A stretch of DNA of 64,000 bases from NCBI GenBank assembly GCA_037576195.1, contig CM075102.1, forward strand, positions 37,010,745 to 37,074,744. The letters run 5' to 3'. The notes under the pieces were generated by a model, which was not told the DNA's origin, did not search any database, and was given only the letters and a program-made list of their open reading frames with translations. This stretch comes from Phytoseiulus persimilis. Lineage: Eukaryota; Arthropoda; Arachnida; Mesostigmata; Phytoseiidae. Shown here piece after piece: positions 26,301 to 38,300 of the stretch. The translations under genes and the position numbers were made by a program. Each line of letters begins with the position of its first letter. Positions within the stretch are counted from its first letter, which is position 1.

Positions 26301-29300
26301 TTCTTATCGTTGCGGGCGCGAGTTCGCCGCAAGTCTGCTCTGCGAGTATATATGTGGCGGCGCTTCTTGTGGTCGGCGCTGGAACCTGCTTCGACACCAT
26401 ACGCGTAAACGGACAGAGAAAAACGGAATGGAACAAATGGAATTCGGCTGCCGCGGGGCTCCGTTGATGGATGTCACTTGCAGAGGCAACTAGTTTGATT
26501 CGAGAGGGTTCGGCGGTTTAGTTTCTCTGGAATTCCACGAAATCTAATTAACTCGACTCCGGACGGCTGCGACAAAGCGTGTTGTGGATTCCTCGTCGCC
26601 GTGAGCCGCGTATCGCTCCGTTTGGGTATCCGGCTCTGATTCGTGGGATTGGGAATCTGGTTTTCGGTTTGGAGTCGGTTTCTGAGAGGCTCGGGTTACG
26701 ACTTCGGAATCTGATCTTCTTTCGCGGCGGATTCTGTTTCCAAAGCGATTCTGCTCTGATTCCTGTTGACCCACAAAGGCGATCGAATTCACTCCGAATT
26801 CTCTTCCATGGAACGCATATCCCCTCGAGGTCGGAGGTCTCATTCAGCGATGTTGAGGAAGACCTCAACCGAAGTCATCTTCATCGACTCAGGCGGAGAA
26901 CCAGCGAGTCAGGGTCGAACAACTGACCCTGTTGCCTTCTACAGTTCACTTTGTTTCAACCGAAGAGTTGACAACTTTCGTTCTGTCAAAAATCGAGGCG
27001 CCCTTGACTGCGGTTGACCCTCGGCGGAGAGCTTCTCGCTTGAGCATCAGAGGTCCCTTTAATGAAATTCAGTGACGTTTCCGAGATAAGATTTCTTGAT
27101 GAACGACCAGCCTGAAGCTCCCGTTGGGCACAGTGAGTCCGTCAGGATCCTCAGGGGTCCGTTGCCGCCGTGGCCGCCGCAGCCGCCGCCGCTACTGCAG
27201 CTGCTGAGTGAGTGCGGATGGCCGTCGGTCCGACCTCTCAATGAAAAATATTTGGCCCCATTCTCTTCGAGGAACGAAGGACTGCTGGCGGTTAGAGGAG
27301 CCGCCTCCTCGTTCCCTCTACTTCTCCCGCTGGGTCTGAGAAACTTTGTTAAACTCGACCGGCCATCTGGAGCTGCCCTGCCCCATCGTCTCGGACGAGC
27401 AAAGAACTCGACAAGCGGGATGAACAGGCGGACATGTGGCGGTCCAGGATTCCACGCGGAAGCGGGAATCTTCTCTCAGGCGCAGGTTCGACTCTGAGAT
27501 CAGGCGCAGGGCCGACATCCGCGTTTCGGAATCCAAAAGTCGGTTTCCGGAGCGAATATGGAGGCTGTCGTTCTGGCGGAGTCATTCTGGCTGGAAGGCA
27601 TTCGAATTGCACGCAATGAGGTTCCCAGCTTCAGGAGGAATCCGTTCCCGATACCTTCCAGCCAGAATGCCTCGGGAACGGATTCCTCCTGAAGCTGGGA
27701 ACCTCATTGCGTGTAATTCGGTCAAAACTGAGTCGAAACGATTCAGAGCCAGCGCGTGATGCGGCGAAAACGGGAGAATCTGCCCTCGTCCCCCGAACAA
27801 CGCTTGAACTCGAGAAGAGGAGAACGGAATTTTTTTTCTCGGGTTGCTGGCCAACTCCACGCCCCCCGGTCTGAACCGCACGCTCCGTCCCACTCCGCCT
27901 TCACTCGGTCGGCTGATCCTCTTCGGCGTTTTACGCTCCAGCGACAAACGAGATCGATAGTAATTTAGGGCATGTCAAGGCCGCGATTGATTTACGATTA
28001 AAGTCATTGAGAACACTGTTCTCCAACTGGCGACCTCTACGCATAATCAGTTAACGGTCAGCTAGAGCTCGCAGTGCGCTCCCGAATGGAACCTCAAGAG
28101 GAAGGCTTGCGGCTTCTTCCACCGAACGGTCCGCGGCTCGCCCTAAACTCTCACGACCACGAACGCCGTTCGGAGGGTTCCAGAAACCACCCGAAGCTCC
28201 TGGTAATCCGAATCGAATTCACTCGAAAAAAGTTTGATGAAACATGTTCGCACGCAGTGCACGAAGAGATTGAAAACTTCAATTGAACTCTTTCGGGAGA
28301 AACCGGCTCCAACCCAAACCAGAGCCGTTCCTGGCGAGATGTTCGCCACAATCTATCCTAGATGCCACGACTGGGCTTCTGGTCTGGCCGCGCATTCCTC
28401 TTTTTGACATCTCGTTCTGGTTGCGAAAAGCACCGAGGCCCCCATCATCGAGGAGGGATGGAGTTTCTGCCTCTGTTGCTTCATAAGCACGACGGAGTTT
28501 TTCATCGCCGATTGAGAAAGAGCACTGCTGCGAGTCGAATGAAGCCGAGGAGGGAACGGAGATCGAGCCGAGCCCCGTCCGTTCGGCGCTGCCTCCACCG
28601 CTCCGGCGAGCTACGAAACTGCGTGGCAGGCAGTTGCCATGAAGCCGCTCGCTCAAATGATGAAGAAGCGGGAGACGATTATTTTCAACTCAGACTGGTC
28701 CTCTCGCGTTAGTTCGTTGCCAACCTCCGACTGCCCTCACCCTCGAATGCGAATTGGGAAGCGTCCAGACACCGGCCGGGGTTGTAACCGTGGAAAGATC
28801 TATTCGAGCTCGTGATCGGCCGCGCTCACTCGATAGGGTCCCCTTCCCGGAACAAGTTGCCCCTCGCGAGGATGTCGGCCATTCCCCGAACTAAGATTCT
28901 TCCTTCGATTACAGGACCTCCACACAGTGGACCTGGAGGAGTTCAAATACGGACAGACAAAGATCACCGGACTGCGGCTGGTCGACGTAGACTCACCCGA
29001 GCTGCAGAACTTCCTCGACGGCTGGAAGAAAATGTCGCAAGAGTCGGGAAATAAGAGGGCGCCCCCTGCGCCTCCACCGCATCTCATCAAAACCGAGACT
29101 GCGCTTATGTATGACGCCGTCAAGCTGTTCGCTATGGGCCTTCAGCAACTCGACCTCACTAAGTCGGTCGACTTTCCTGTGATATCCTGCGACGCGGCCG
29201 AGTCTTCGTCGGACGGTAGCAGTCTCATCAATCTGATGCGACCGGTGAGTTCGTTGCTCGGTTTCTTGCTCCACTCCTGCCCTTTCTCCTCCGCCTCCTC

Positions 29301-32300
29301 CCTCATCGCCGTCCTTCTCGCCCGCTTCTCCACTTGCTCCTTGCGCGGAGATCCACGCGTCATTAGGGAGCAGCGGCGGCGGCAGCAAGGGAATCCAGCA
29401 GTCAGGATATCGGCATCTCAGGTTACGTCCTTCCCGTTCCTCTCCGACTTTTTGTTCCCTCAGTCGTCTCCTTCTTCCTCTCGTTCCCCCTCCCCCTCTC
29501 ACTCTTTCTCTCTTGTTTGAACAGCAAAGGCCGAGAGAGAAACGAACTCCCGCTGCAGCTTTCCGCTGCTCCTCTTTCCTTCGTCGGCTTTGCGGTTTAA
29601 AGCTCCGGCGGTACTACTCGGATTACCAATTTAGAAACGGTGAAATCATGCAACAAAGGTAATGAACGACCAGTGGAACTTCCCCGGAGAGCTCCCTCCT
29701 CTTAGACTCTTTGTTCTCCTTCCGGTTGTGACTTTCGGGGTCTCTCGCGTTTCACGGTGAAATTCCACTCTTTGCGCACTAGCGGAAAACCACAAGGGCA
29801 CTCCAGGACACCTTTCAGCCGTATTCAGGCCTCGTGTGAACGCGTTATCGGTGTCTTGTTTGCCAGAATAGATCTCCTAATAGATCCGAGCTGAAGGTTT
29901 ATTAGGGAGGTCTTTGTTCGCATCAGCGACCCCGAAATCTTAACGCCCCGGCAGCCCGCGAGAACTTCAGCTGCGCCTCCGGAAGCGGTCGTACCTCGGA
30001 ATAAAATCTCGGATTTTACTCCGCCAGCCAATTCGCAGAGCCGCGCGGAGCCTTCCTGGCACAGGTTCCGTTCGCTCGGTTTGTTGGTGCGTTCACAACG
30101 ACCACCGGAACTCCATTGTTCGCGTTTTTACATGCATCTGAAGTTTGAGATTTTATAAGCACCATAAAGTCGGAGATAGCCTCCTGCAAGGCGGCGTTCG
30201 ACGGACTAGCCGGTCGCTAGCACTTTCCCGGAAGCTTGGGCTTCTGTCATTTATTATTTGCTGATCCAGAAAACCTCGAACACCTCGAGTCATAATTCCC
30301 AAATGGCCTTCACGCATCGGCTCCGACGAGAGAACGTCCGTCGATTTCTGGCTAGTCTGGTTTACGATCGCGTTCTGTGAAGCCTCCGACGGCTCAGCGT
30401 CGTCCTCGCCAGGAGATCGTACTCGTCCGGACGATCTCCGCTCGACGTCCAGACAAACTGATCTCCCACGTTCCGATCATTATTTCGCGCGATACTCTTA
30501 AGAACAGCCCCCAGAGACCCTCTTGCACTCCGGTTCGACCTTCTTGTTCGTCAGCGATGTCTGCAAGACACCTTTGAGGCTCCTCTGGCGATTGGTAAAC
30601 GCTCGGTCACAAAGTCAGGTGCACGTACGTTCAAGCAAGGTTTGTTCAACCTCAGCCGACTTGTTGCCAAGTCGCAACAATTTTAATCGAATTGAGCTGA
30701 GCCGATCGCGTCGCACGTTGAAGAACGAAGTTCAATTCCAATGCCCTCCCAGAGTTCCTCTCTCGAACGCAACGGCTGATTCGTCGCTGCGCTCTTCCCC
30801 CTTATTCGAAACAACGCTACCGCGTGTAACCCGATTGGCATGTCATCAGCAGAAGTTCCATCCAACCAGACTTTGCGTTCCCTCCTCTCCTTTCCGCCAC
30901 AGCTTCGGTTTCCGGTGCCTTCATAGCTTCCCCTCCGCCCCGCTTTTCTCATCCAGTGTCCTTGCGCCCGCTTGTGACGGCGAGGGGGTCCTGGCGTCTA
31001 ACGCCAGGTTCCGTCCGATGGTAACGCTGAACGCTGCCGCGCCGACTGCACGACAGTCGACTTGAATACGAGGTATTCTTCATTCGGGAACGGAGAGAAG
31101 CGTTCTCGAAGCAGCAGGAACGCTGAATCAATAACTCTTCAATTTCTCATTACAGATAACTCTGCAGGGCCTTACCGGTGATATTAGTTTCGACTCGCAG
31201 GGTTTCCGGTCCACGTTTCAACTCGATGTAATGTCTCTCAAAACAGATGGGCTTCAAAAGGTGATAAATACGACGACGAACAACAGCAAGCCCCCTTGGT
31301 GGCGTTCAAGCCAGATCCTTCAAATCAAATTTCCGATCGTTTTCTTCACCCACACGGAATTCCGAAACGGAAACCAGTGACATGGGTTCTCCTGTGCGCG
31401 GTGTGACAGTGGAGAGAACCAACATTATTGATTTCCCCAGTCTCAATCGGTGATCCGCGTAGTTGACGAGGACACTCAGCTACCGATCCGAGAAATCACT
31501 GTTATGCGGATAGGAGCTGGCTGGGTGACTCTGGCGGCGGAGATCCTTTTGTTTATCAAGCGTCAGATTGCTTACGAAGTCACGGATACAAAAAACTCCC
31601 AGAGGCACACAAGCAGTGATTGGCGCTGGTGGCATTGGCGGTGGACAGGACGGAGGCGGAATTAGTTTTCCAATCATTGGTCTGCTCGTATGATGTGGCC
31701 CTAGCGTCGTTGCGACGTTGTTCCTGTTTCGCGCCCCGCTGAAGCCTCTTTCCCGTCGTTCGCCGATCGAAGCATCCGACGCGCGTGTGATGCTTCGCGG
31801 AGAGTATTTCCAGTCGACCCGTTTGTTCATTCTAATTGTGGTCGTTTTTTTTCCTTGCCAGGTTGGTTATTGGAACCCCAAACAACGGGTAGTCGTTGAA
31901 GACAACTCAACGTCCGATTATGATTCCTTACTCATAAGAAACAAGACTCTCGTCGTCTCGACTGTGCTGGTGAGTATTGGGCAGTCCTCCGCCCATTACG
32001 CTCGTTCGATTCATCCCGAATGAGTGTTTGCGACGAACTCCCCCCTTATCGTAGTGGAAAACAAAATGCATACAGAGGCAGATGTTCTGGATGAGTTGAA
32101 GTCTGTCTCCTCGGGGCGCGACTTGCGTGCAACAGGATGTGTCACGCTTCCATCAAGCGAGGGGTAGAGGAGCGGCGGGCACCAGTTGATTGGGCGCTGG
32201 ATGACTAGCAAGAATCGATTGAAGGAATCAATGAACGAACGAATGAGCGGAGTAACGATAGAAGGACGACCGGAGGTTCATTCGTTGTTGGCGAGGGCCT

Positions 32301-35300
32301 TGTCTTCTCGCGAGACCATTAGAAACGAATGGAGCCAATCTACGACAAGAAATTGCTGCCCCGTCTTTCCGGATGCCGGTCAGCCTGGCTGACTAGGTTT
32401 CCTGCTGGACCTCGTTCTCGTAGCAACGCCTTGACTCTCCGATCGCAAGAGGAGTCTCATTTGCCAGGATCCCTCCTTCGGTGACTCGTTGCTCATCGTC
32501 ACTCGCTCGTATAGCTCCTAGTAAAAGAGCTTTCGGGTCTCCGCCGTTTTCGGATTTCCGGGTAATACCGGACCGAGTTGAGTTTTGTTATTCATAATTT
32601 CGTTCCGGTTTCGTTTTTCCTCCAGGGTCTGGCAGTCACTCGGCGACAACAGAACGCTGGGCCGTTGTCTCCGCTTCTTTTCACAGCAAGTTTCTAGAGC
32701 TGCCATAAGCAGACGCAACGTGTACAGCGATTTCTCACAGAGTTCCCCAGATCCTCTCCTGATAATTTATGTGTGCGGAAGCATGTGAGTCCCAGTGCGC
32801 TTGTTTTTTCGAGGGAAGGTTTCCGAGTCAAGGAACATTCAAGAGCAACCCGCAAAGCTGTTATCACTCTTGGTTTCTCTTCCCGTCGATTCAGCGGGTG
32901 AGTTCCATCGAGGAAAGTCTCAAGATTTCGAATGAAACCCTCTTCTGTATCCTGAGTTCTTCGCTCTCCGCTGGGTGCCAGTTGGTCTCTTCGTTTCTCG
33001 GTTGGCTTCACTGCTTCCGGACCTTTGAGTCTTTCTCTTTCGTTCGAAGGAGGAGCGCATGAGGAGGAAAGCGGAGAACAAACACTCCCAGCTGCGAGAC
33101 GAGGTGGGTGGTTGGCTCCCTTATCTGGCAAAGCGACGTCTTCATTCGTGTTCTCATACTTCCTGGCCGAAGCGTTGAGCTCAAGAGTGTTCTGTCACAA
33201 ACAGAGGCTCCAGTCGTTTTGTGGGTCGCTCGCTTGGTTTGCGGCTCGGTCAGTAGGGGGCTCGGTCGTTTTCCCATGCCTTTCCCACGTCTCCACCAGC
33301 AACCTACCCACGCTCGCCACCCGATAGGCTCTAGCACAACGGCTGCGTCGAGCAGATAAACGAGCGCTGAGATGAGGGAATCGATAAATGAACCTATAGA
33401 TTGACAGTCACTCAGACAAACAGACTGAATGGGAAACAGCTCCGGAAAAGGCAACCAGAAGTACTCTGAGGAGGGAGGAAGGAGAGCAACGGAAGGAAGT
33501 GAAAGCGGAAAAAAGGAGGGGACGAGGCGAGAACCTCTTCTGCTCGAGTGACGATGAGCAACGAGTCACCGAAGGAGGGACGCGACCAACGAAGAAAACG
33601 TCACAAGAAACAGAGAATGGGAACAAGGGGCGGGCAACTGTAACCGTGGGTGGGCGAGCCTGCAATCGAGCGGGAAAAGTTGGGGAGGCAACGTTTATGA
33701 GTCGCCTGAGGCTCCGGTCCCCCATGAGAACTCCAGGAGCCGCTCCCCGATCGGCCCGTCGGGAGAGCGAAAAGAAAAAGACCACCACCAGCATCAGACC
33801 CTATCTCTTCAGGAAGTCCCCAAGTGCTGTCGGCACGAATATCACCATCTTCACCGGCACCTTCTCCAGCAACACCATACCAGGCGCCAACTCCGCTTCG
33901 CCATCGTCACATTCCGACGCCTCTAGCATCTGGCGTCCTGTTCGACGTTCGCCCGTTTGACGTGGCCGCTGAACACGACCAGCTATCAACAGCGTCCGCA
34001 TCTATTTCGCTACTTCCTCCTTCGGAGACGATTTGCGACAATCGGTCGTCTCCGCCATCGCTGTTATAAGCTTTTTATTTTCCTTTCATTCGCGTGCCCC
34101 CTCCGGCGAGTATCTGCCTTGTAAAGCTCGAAAAGCGACCAATAGCTCGGTCTATGAACGCCGCGATCTCCGCATCTGTCGACAACACAATGCCGGGGAT
34201 GAACTGCGACCATTGGCCGTTGTCGAAATATTTCTCAGCAGATCGGAAGTCAGGGAATCATGATCGGGAATTTCACTTTTCGCAAGCCACGCGCGGAGAG
34301 GGAAATCTCTCACGTCTTTCCTGCACACCCCTTCCCCTCTCGAGATTCAGACATTCGACAAGGCTCTTGCGCTGTTGTCCGGTGGATGGCTCTATAAGAT
34401 CTCTCCTCCCAACATTCGTATAAAGAAAGAGATGGGAACGGGTTATAGGTCGACGAGCAAGTTGGTCGACTTTGCCGGCATCTTGTTCCTGGCGCTCACT
34501 CGGCGGAACTCCGGGGATGGGCGCATACTTAACTGAGGGCGCCAGTCGGAGAGAACAGTGCGAGCACAGTCGAGGGGCGTCGACTGCACCGAAGAAGTAA
34601 AAGAAAGCTGAGGAGGCGACGACGATACGTTGTCAACACTGTCGGCAGTCTGATAAGCTGCGTAACATGACATCCAGCCTCCACCCCCATGAAAGAGAGA
34701 GACCCACAATGAAGACGGCGACGACGGAGAGGTGGAGGAGGACAGACTGAAAGAGACGCGACATAGCCGTCGACTACTGGGAAAAAAAGGAGGTGAAGAA
34801 GGTGGATTCGAGATGTTTTCAGCCACCGGGCAGCCAAGCAGACATCCAGCCCATACAGAGACAATCAGACGTCTCTCCTTCGAACGGCACGAGCAGAGAA
34901 GGACACAGTCGGAGGAGGAGATAATCTTATCCTTCGTTGCTGTTTCCTCAGCTGCTGGCGCCTATGTTCTCTTTCTCTCACGTGCCGCCGCTGTTCTCCT
35001 TGAAGGAATTCGATCGGGATCAAAGGATCTTCGTCCGTTCCTTCTGTGTCGTCGCACGCACGCACGTGACCACCACCAACACCACCGCGACGCGACCCCA
35101 CAATCTTTTCTCTGTTCTTGCCCTTCTGAGTTCCGCAGCTTTTCCTTTATCTTTTAAGCCATGCGAGATACTCCGCAGCGCGGCCGTCTTTTCACTTCCG
35201 TCTCGTTCTCCTCGACCTTATGTATTCCCTGAACATTCGCGGAAACGTTCTGCACTCGAGCTCCGCACCCTGGGCGCCCTGTGACGCCGAGTGTACCGAC

Positions 35301-38300
35301 GAGCCGATGACCGTCCGACAGGAACGCTCTGAGAACGCAATCGGAACTAATGCATTCCTAGCTTCGGTGGCCAATCAGCACCGATAACATCTGCAGATCC
35401 ATCCGTCTCTCCAGTAGACTCTGTACCACAACGGTTACGACACTCCGATACAGGCTGTCGTTTGCGGTTCGTATCGCGAAACGGGCTGGAGGCTTAAAGA
35501 ACCAGCTACGGAGAAGTGACGGTGGCGTACCCAGACAGGAACGTGGGTTCCCCGGACATCAAACCAGAAGGAACGGCGCACGTTGCAGTGGAAAAAGCTG
35601 GAGCCGCGTGGGAAAGATACAGGGAGACCAGCGATGCTACTCTCTGGACTCGAAGTCTAGCTCATCGGGCTCGATGTACCCTGGACTCAGGCACATTCGA
35701 TTAGCATGGCCTCTTGCTCCTCGCCAGAGAACAGAACCGAGGCGAGCCTTCGAATAAACGACGCCATCGGGGCCGAAACAGCCCGGGAGCAATCTGGCCG
35801 TGCTTCGGCCTCCTCGAAGACGCTTCCCAAGGATTCGGGATCTTCGTTCGGAACCTTCTGTAACGTTTCCAGCTTGCTCGAAAGAAATTATTCGTGTCGG
35901 TAACACAGCAGACCTGACTGCGTCTTGATGCGTTGTCGATTAGTGACTGAAGCTGCAAGCGGCTGTGAAATTCCACTTGGGATTGTCTAAAGCAAATAAA
36001 AGCAATCGCCAGCATCACATGCAATCACGCTGATGGCGTTCTAATGAACAATCTGTTTTTATCCCGAGTTTTTGCTCTGGACCAGCTCCTTCTCTCAAGT
36101 CTGAGAGTCATTCGTAGCGGCCCCGCTTTGCAAACATTGAAACAAAAACGATTCAGCCATCTAGACTTGATTTTTTTTCTCGGCAAAGTTGCGTGTCGAT
36201 CGAGTTGACGGGGAAATTCCAGGCAGAACCTCCATCGGATTGCTCTGCCGATCATACAGCTGCCATTCATGACGTAGAAGAGCGTGGCGCGCCACGTACT
36301 GCAGTCATGTAGCCACGACTTGCAGATGGAGAGCGTTCCGTTCTCGAATCCTCGTGGGACGACGCTCGGACGCTGCGTGAATCGCATCGAGTTAAGCTTC
36401 CCTTGATAGCCACATCGTCCAGATGAGGACATGGAGACATTTGTTCCACGGATGATAGCGTTGCACCTTCGAGCGCGCCCTCGAGTTCGCGTTTGGCTTT
36501 CCGCGCCCTGTTTCTGACGGCGAAAGGAATCGGCGATATTCTGCTCTGCCGCGTTCGTTTTTCCGCTCACCGCTCGATCGTGCTCACCTACGATGAATTC
36601 AACTCAGATCACCAACCGCTCTTGATTCGAGTTTGTAGGTTGCTTCGGAGAGCTACGAGAGGCGGGAAGGCACTGCGAAAATAGGGAGCACCAGAGAGCT
36701 CGCACAGACTAAGGGACGGGGAGGAAAAGGGGAGACTCAAGGGGAAAGCTCTGGGTAGCAACGTGAGGATAGTTCAGAAAAACAGCAGGAGATACGCGGG
36801 AAGCTGGAGCGGCGCTCCCGAGAGCGACGGTGACGACGACTGCCGGGTAGCGGCGGGAACACAGCGTAGTTACAGGGAACCTGGGAACGGAATCCAGACT
36901 GCGGAGAGGGTCGGGAGGAGGGGACGGGCAGCGGAAGACGAAGCACGGGAGGAGTTGCCCGCCATCCTGTCTGCCCGCATTGCATCCTAGCAAACACTCC
37001 TGCTGAACTGGTCCACTCTGTCACAATAAAACTCGCGCGGGGACCCCGGGGAGTCTAAAGTAGTCTACGACGTGGAACAGAGAACGTCGGCCGAAACTTT
37101 CTCTAAAAACGCCTTTCCGGAAGACGCTCTGAGCAGATGGTGTTCTGAGCTCTGCAAGGGCTTCGATGCAGAACTTTTCGAACCGAGCAACCGGTCCAAT
37201 AGTCACGCAGCCACCTCCGAACGACAACCGGCACCCTCGCTCGCCTGCACGAGGCCTGAGCGGTTGTTCGGCTGAGGGTGGGAGCGTGCGGAGCCCCGCT
37301 ACCAACTTCGTCCGAACGCCCCGCTCAGTAGTTATGGAATGTCCGAGTCTCAGAACCGCCGATTCGTCTGCTGAATACTTATGCTGGCGACTATAGTTCA
37401 TCTGGTAGAGCGTCGGAACGGAACGGAGCTTATTTTTCTCAAGATTGATTGAATTCACGCTCGCAAAAACAAGCGAGTGAGTTTTTCTCGTCGGAAGCCC
37501 TAGCTTGAATGACTTTCGACTGCGTTCTGTTTTTCCCGAGAATCTCCTGAGAACATTTCCCCTTTATTCATCCTTGAGGCAGCCTGTGAGTTCCGCACCG
37601 TCTCGTTTTTTCCTCAGGTTTTTATCCGTTCGACTCTATCGTAGTACTTTGAGACCAGAACTGGTGTTGGGCTATTCGGGCAGACTCATAGACAGCTTGG
37701 CCCGAAATGGAAAAAGACAGAGACGAAGCTAACTGTTTGACGCGATTCCGCAGCTTCATATCAGCTGGAGGGTTCTCCTTTTGTTCGAGAATTTACGACC
37801 CGATGAAAGAAACTCAAAATCTCCGTATCTTCTTCAACAGACGGATCCGTACATGATGCTGAAAGAATCTGCCCACTTTCTAACGGGCAACGAGCGCTTC
37901 GAAGGTTACTGCGTGGACCTTCTACAAGAGCTGAGTAAAGCCCTCGGATTCAGTTACGAGATCCGACTCGCGGCGGATGGTGCCTACGGCATCAAGAATG
38001 ACAGCGGTTACTGGAACGGAATGATAGGCGAGGTGGTATATGGCAAGGTAAGCGCCGAGCACTATCCGGTTCTCAATAAGCACCCGTCCACGGATGGAAT
38101 CCCCGAACCGATGCTCAACAGTCGGATGAAACTTTTGAATGATGCTTCTGGAGTTTCTCGGTGCTCGGCCGCAGGTTCGCTGATGAGTTCCCTGACTTTG
38201 CAGGCCGATTTAGCCATCGCCGATCTGACAATCACATCGGCGCGGGAGGCGGCGGTGGACTTCACGATGCCGTTCATGAACACCGGCATCTCGATCTTAT

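Noticed and set aside
37387..37465. tRNA-like D arm (TAGTTCATCTGGTAGAGC)
   Set aside because: The anticodon arm does not pair and there is no GTTC-type T arm or matching acceptor stem.
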